21,695 nt of DNA from Apostichopus californicus (lineage: Eukaryota > Echinodermata > Holothuroidea > Aspidochirotida > Stichopodidae): positions 1 through 21,695 of the forward strand of contig JAIPMN010013050.1 of assembly GCA_020650975.1 (NCBI GenBank), read 5' to 3'. A program made the translations under genes and the position numbers. Numbering within the stretch: position 1 is the stretch's first letter; every line of letters begins with the position of its first letter. Shown here piece by piece: positions 16,753 to 21,695 of the stretch. Under the pieces are notes generated by a model that searched no databases, was not told the origin of the DNA, and saw only the letters and a program-made list of their open reading frames with translations.

Positions 16753-19700
16753 AATCTCAAGTGACCTTTCCATGATAGCATGCTTTATTTGGGGTCTATA
16801 CAGCAGACCTTTGTGACATACCTTTATTAGAGTTTCTATCAGTCTGCCCGAATGTTTTCCTTCATGGAAAGTGCTAAAAAGCAGTAGGAGGATATCTTTT
16901 TTTGATATGTTATCAATCAGGATCTGGAGGTGATGAAAACTTTAGGCTCTTATAGTCAAAATATCTTCAAGTTCATGATACGTAAAATTGATCATGCCAT
17001 AAATTGTCAACTTGTCAGCTATCCTGTGATGGGTAGCATTAAGCTAGTAAGAACTTCTATCTAGACTTAGAGACCACATTACTTTTGTGTTAGTCAATGG
17101 GGTTTTCAGGCGTTTGCTACCATGAGAGCCTGAACTATCGTCACTTGTATCACAAATGCATAGTTTTATGACCGGAAAAGTTGACACTTAACAGGAATGG
17201 TGTAGCTAAATCATAGGTGTCATTTACGAATAATGAGGAATGGGAGGGGGCGGGGGGTTTTACTCTTCACCATATTTCAAACTGTTATTACAAAAGTGGT
17301 CAAGTCTAAGATGACAACCTACCTGCTTTTGAGAGACTATCAACAGGGGTTTTCAACTGCACTTGTCCTACACTGGGAGAATGAAAACGTGTGCAAATGT
17401 GCATTTTAAGGTTCTTATCAGTTCTTTACTATGTTGAAATATCTAATGCATATTGTATATGACATGCAAATCATCTCTTTTAATATTCTGTCTTTATAAA
17501 AACACAATTGTGTAGATGAATTTTATTTCCTGTTTTTATAGTTCATATTCATTTTCATTCATGTTATGTTAAACATGTTTGTTATCTTGTTTGAACAATA
17601 AATTCTTCTTGTTTTCCAACCAAAGATAACCACCGTTTCAGGATTTAAAGCAATTATTTCAATTATCATTTGACATTATACAGGTGAGAGTTATTGTTAC
17701 TGTTGACATCAAAGTTTCACTCAACCACCATGATGATTTCCTAGCTGTGCTTTGACATGTTTTGTTTAGTATTGGAGATATCAAAGGAACAAGTGAGATT
17801 GCCCAAAAACAATAAACAATCAGGTCCGAACCTACTCAAACAGTGATTCCACTCTGCTTGATGAGTACATTTAATAACTCTTCTCCAATTTTAAATTCAA
17901 GCTTTCTAAGTTTCTGGAAAAAATTCAGAAGTTCAAAAGTGTCTTGATATTTAAACAATCATTGCCATTAAAATGTTTAGCCTGCCTGTGTTTAAATAAA
18001 AACACAAGTGTTTGCCCTATGACATTACATGCTGTTAGAGTATCAATTCGTGTGACACATTTTGACCGAGTAACTTACTGGGTGTTTTCTTCCATTCTTC
18101 TCAACAGTAAATAGTAAGAAAACAATTATTCGAAAAAAGAAAGCAAGCGCAAAACACACCGTAATTAATGGAGTACGAACGTCAGAGTATTCTCGATCTT
18201 TTCTTATCCAAAGTTAAATTTTGCTCACGTTATAATGTACCCAACTTCCGTGGATACAACTTGCATGTTAACTTTTACGAGGACCCAATTGCGATTTCTG
18301 TTCTTGGGGATGTACTTAATTATACCAGAGCACAGAGTAAACAATAATGAATAATCATTATTGGGGTTGGAGACTATGCACAACGCCACATGCACTTTAC
18401 ATAATATCTAGACTGTTTTTTTTCGGAGCATGCAAGGTCTACGGAATATAAATGAAGGGCGCCATCAAACAGTTTAGCGATGGAGTCGGACGTATTGTAG
18501 GTATCACACAACAATTAGAGTAGTGCACGTCCGCCTCAGGGCTTAACCGTTGTCGGAAAATAGCTCTAAAGTGAACCACTGTATTGATTTTGTTATTATT
18601 TTCTCATCACGATTCTCTTTTATGCTTGGATATTAAAAAAGGAAAAAAATCAACTACTGATGGTCTAAAAATCTAGAGGATTTAAGGTGATTTAAAGTAT
18701 TTTAGAAAGTCTTGGGTGAAACAAAAAGATTCCGCAGCGACAGCTGGCAGATGGGTTGGGGAGCACTATAATAAACTTTGGGCTCTTCTAGCTCAAAATG
18801 TAAACAGTCATGGTAGCACAAGCTGAATGTGTTGTAATAGCCCAAGCCATCAGCTCTCATATGGAGGGTAGGACACGTCAGTTGAAAACTGCTATCTATC
18901 CGCTATTGGCCTTGGAAAATGACGAGTTTAGAGTATAAGTCAATTGGAGAAAATGATTGTGGTGTAATACCATCAGACGGTCTAAATCTAGACTAGATTA
19001 AATGCTAAACGTAACTTTTGTGAAATATGCGGGAAATGTTAGCAGCACAAACATTATTATATGAAGCAAGACGTTTCTGATACCAACGGGACAGAAGAAA
19101 ACATACATAAATGTGGAACTTTTCCCTCTGCAGTTATGTTATTTTTTTTAACTTACGGCGCAAATCTGTACCTTATTATTACGGCTTAACAACTCAGGTT
19201 CACCCATATCAGTTTTTATCACGCTTATATATTCTTCTTTTGTTGTCGAGAAGACGATTGGAAATAAACATCCTAGGTTGAGTGACATTATTTGCTCGAT
19301 TTAGAAACACTCTGTAATAATCAAAGTGGTCCCATATGCTAGCAGAAGCAGTTTTCTACCAGCTCCCTATCATACTAGCCTACAAAACTAAACAAGGAAA
19401 ACAGACAAAAATAAGGTGACAACTCCCATTAAATGCTAAATTGCTAATATGAACTATTGTGTGATATAAAGTTACCACCATAATCGAATACAAAGGAAGT
19501 TAATCTTTCGATTTGATAATACTTCGGAACTATCGAATTTATACCGTTAATTGCTTAATTTAACTTCGATTATCAAAAATTCAAATAAAATGAATAAAAC
19601 ATGTAAAACCGTTTAGTGAACGTTGCACTCACGCGTTTAAGTATACAGCAAACTAACTTACAGCGTGTATCTTACTACTCATGATGTCCATTACAAGCCG

Positions 19701-19920
19701 CTACCAACAAAATATCAGTTTTTATAGTTACCATTACTTGACATTCTATGTCTGTGAATGTAAAAGCTACTCATTGTAATTACTAATGAACTAATTTACC
19801 AGTTACACATATGAGAATTCCTATCTACCAAGGGAATGTATTCATGAAATATGTGTTGTGAACAGCAACAATCGTCTTCAATTCTGCAATAATATAAACC
19901 GAAGAATCAGTGGTGTACCC
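16753..19920. other. Long non-coding stretch, no gene recognised
   Basis: About 3.2 kb of AT-rich DNA with stops in all frames and no domain, RNA gene or clear repeat. A TATAAAT at 18447-18453 lies upstream of ATGGAGTCGGACGTATTG, but that frame stops after six codons, so no promoter is called. AATAAA signals occur (for example near 17595) without an associated gene. This is probably intergenic or intronic host DNA. Confidence 0.45.
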
Positions 19921-19921
19921 C

Positions 19922-19952
19922 AACCCCGACCCCCCCCCCCCTTCCCCCGGCC
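19922..19952. repeat. Poly-C tract
   Basis: Twelve consecutive C (19930-19941) followed by TTCCCCC. It begins a stretch with CCC-rich phrases typical of decayed dispersed repeats. Confidence 0.8.
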
Positions 19953-20213
19953 CGCTTATTTCAAATTCAAACAAATATTCTAGATTTGCCCCAGATTTCA
20001 CAATTTGACTTTTAAATTGTTAAAGGATTTGCTCCTGCTAGCCCCATAGAGATTCACGCCCCTGAAAATGTTGGTTTTATTATTAATTAGCCCTAACCCT
20101 CCGTTTAGACCTACTTTATAAAGACCTAAATTATATTTTAGAAATGACTAAGGAATCTATCATTTAACTTCAAAGTTTACAATCTGTGTCTGTCTGATGG
20201 TCATCAGATTGGG

Positions 20214-20545
20214 CCGGCCTCAATGACCCACTACAGGACCCCTCCTCTATATAAAAATTAATTCGCTTCTAAATCAGTCGGGGGAATTTTTTAATTTATT
20301 ATTGTTTATAAGCCCAATTATGCCTTAAGAGCTACCCAAACGGACCTAAATATCACCAAGAATTAAACTTAAGTTTTCTTTTGGTGAAAGGGGGAGCTGG
20401 GGTGCTACATAAACATCAGCTCCAATGACCACACGGCAATCACCCTCTTTAGTGTATAGCATCCGTCATTCGCATCTGGCTCTTCCAAAGATGTTCAGCT
20501 CCTGACCTAAATCAGTCAGGGGAAATTTGAATATGTTTATCATCT
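20214..20545. repeat. Diverged duplicated segment, period about 240 nt
   Basis: CTAAATCAGTCGGGGGAATT (about 20269-20288) is echoed by CTAAATCAGTCAGGGGAAAT (about 20507-20526). Each is preceded by a CTC(C)AATGACC phrase (about 20219 and 20420) and a CCCTC phrase. The spacing differs, so these are two diverged copies of a repeat unit rather than a clean tandem array. The family is not recognised. Confidence 0.4.
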
Positions 20546-21144
20546 CAGATTAAATGATAGAATAAACTACACAATAGAGCAATTTCCAATATCTTGCAAT
20601 TTGCTAAATAACACATTATATGGTTGCACGTAATTATCTAGTTTTGATGTGATGATGTTAACCCACATTCAAATATGCAAACAAAATAATGAAAGAGTCT
20701 CTGTTTCACTATAAGCCAATGGTATTTATTCAATCACTTCTTACTTTTATGAAGTAAATGTCATGACTTGGATGTTCTTGTGTTAACAATACTAGTAAAA
20801 TGCTTTCAACATGTATTATCACAACAAATCAATAACCACCTAAGGCAGCCGTACAAACTTAATAAGTAGCGGGGAAAGCGGAATTCTCGTGAAGCATGCG
20901 ACGATTTATGTTTCTGAATATTACGACATTACCAAGTAACGATCCGTGACTTCACCTTTTAATGTATATCTATATTCAAACAACGTGCACTGCTTGTATT
21001 TCAAAAGTATCTTTCTAGACGGAACCAAATCAGCATCATCTTTGAAATGGGGAAAAAATAGAGAAAAATTGTTAAGTTACGTCATAAAGAAGTATCCGTA
21101 CAAGTCTAATCTTGTTTCAGATCATTTCTATAGGAGAAGTAATC
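20546..21144. other. No gene seen
   Basis: AT-rich upstream region of the Ig exon. A 69-codon plus frame (20946-21155) has no motif or signal and is treated as chance. Confidence 0.4.
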
Positions 21145-21210
21145 GGCATCCGTAGCTTAGTGAGTACACGTGACTGCACACGTTAATAGAACGTCGCTTC
21201 GTTAGCATTT
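21145..21210 (+). repeat. tRNA-Cys-like relic or SINE head
   Basis: GTAGCTTAGTGAGTAC (about 21152-21167) matches a tRNA A box. It is followed by a 5-bp stem ACGTG/CACGT around ACTGCA, which resembles the TGACTGCA anticodon loop of tRNA-Cys(GCA). GAACGTCGCTTCG is a very degraded T-arm. It lies about 70-130 nt upstream of the Ig-domain start codon. Confidence 0.35.
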
Positions 21211-21276
21211 TACTGATTATTATATTCCATGCTAGAACAATGATGTTTGGATCACACAATATTTCAGAAAAGTAAC

Positions 21277-21613
21277 ATGGAAGCAATTATCGACGTATTT
21301 TTTCAAGTTTTCCTTATCCTTAACATGGCCTATTCTGTAATTCCAGCTAGTGTATTTAATTACCGAAAAGCGGTTAATGGATCTGTTTTGCTTAATGTTT
21401 GTCACAATGAGACAGACACCAAAATTGATTGGAAATTTCAAGACAATTTTCTCACTTTTGAAGGTCTACTAGTGCGTAATCCATTGAGCGAGAGTTTGCA
21501 CTTACTTCACAATAAGTCATTATTCATCCAGCCGGTCTCGTTGCTGAATATTGGAAAGTACGAATGCACCAAGAACCTGAAGACTTTGCTAACGTATTCC
21601 TTAGACGTGGAAG
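21277..21613 (+). CDS. First coding exon of a secreted or membrane Ig-superfamily protein
   Basis: ATG at 21277 starts a 112-codon open segment. Residues 1-20 are a signal peptide (hydrophobic core VFFQVFLILNMAY). An Ig V-like domain follows: Cys42 in the B strand, Trp52 in DWKF of the C strand, and G-K-Y-E-C with Tyr95 and Cys97 in the F strand, a 55-residue Cys-Cys spacing that is typical. There are three N-glycosylation sequons (NGS 34, NET 44, NKS 79). The reading frame continues to GTAATAG, but a GTTTGT donor at 21614 leaves the exon in phase 1, the usual phase for Ig exons. An acceptor-like ATATTTCAG just upstream (AG at 21267-21268) suggests a 5'-UTR intron. The rest of the gene lies beyond the window. 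Family members include adhesion molecules and immune-type receptors; which one cannot be told. Confidence 0.72.
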
Positions 21614-21695
21614 GTTTGTAATAGTTTGTGTTGTCACGTATGTCAGTAAGCCACCACATATGTCATTCAAAATTCATTTGTTTTCTCTTTTTTTT
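21614..21695 (+). other. Start of the intron after the Ig exon
   Basis: GTTTGT donor followed by non-coding, T-rich sequence to the window end. Confidence 0.5.

Noticed and set aside
18447-18500. TATAAAT followed by an ATG, like a core promoter
   Set aside because: The frame stops after six codons and no initiator or downstream exon is evident.
20095-20105. CCCTAACCCT resembling telomere repeat
   Set aside because: Under two units and isolated; no array.
20946-21155. 69-codon plus frame just upstream of the Ig exon
   Set aside because: Composition follows the AT-rich background, and it overlaps a tRNA-like relic.

Overview
This looks like nuclear DNA from a metazoan, most likely a marine invertebrate. 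It is AT-rich and mostly non-coding. It has short exon-like segments bounded by GT/AG, a signal-peptide plus Ig-domain exon, and decayed copies of two eukaryotic mobile-element classes: Polinton/Maverick and Penelope-like. An echinoderm or another deuterostome would fit, but the sequence alone does not decide this. There is no bacterial-style operon. Almost every longer open frame outside the mobile elements looks like chance.

Layout. (1) 1-7500: low-gene host DNA. It holds weak minus-strand exon candidates for membrane proteins (4546-4722; 1177-1233 and 401-502, the last two phase-compatible), a competing plus-strand exon candidate (1090-1183), a tRNA-like relic (3545-3612), small inverted repeats and an exact 25-bp tandem duplication. 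(2) About 8595-14850: a Polinton/Maverick remnant. Three genes run rightward: a broken FtsK/HerA-type packaging ATPase (8595-9217), a small basic protein that is still fully open (9292-9636), and a broken conserved Polinton ORF (9661-10405). They converge on a broken protein-primed family B DNA polymerase read leftward (14845 down to 10749). No integrase, protease, or major or minor capsid gene was recognised, so the element is partial. (3) 15001-15732: the 3' part of a Penelope-like retroelement on the minus strand. It has a complete GIY-YIG endonuclease domain, a purine-rich 3' trailer and a hairpin resembling a hammerhead ribozyme core. It lies between two similar TAAA-rich direct repeats. 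(4) 15800-21200: mostly featureless host DNA with a 73-nt-period repeat, two more tRNA-like relics, a poly-C tract and a diverged duplicated segment. (5) 21277-21613: the first coding exon of a secreted or membrane Ig-superfamily protein on the plus strand, continuing beyond the window.

Working together. In an intact Polinton the polymerase would copy the element by protein priming and the ATPase would be expected to package it. Here both are wrecked by stops and frameshifts and active-site residues are changed, so the element cannot move on its own. The intact small basic ORF in the middle is the most unexpected feature of this remnant. The Ig exon is the best candidate for a working host gene.
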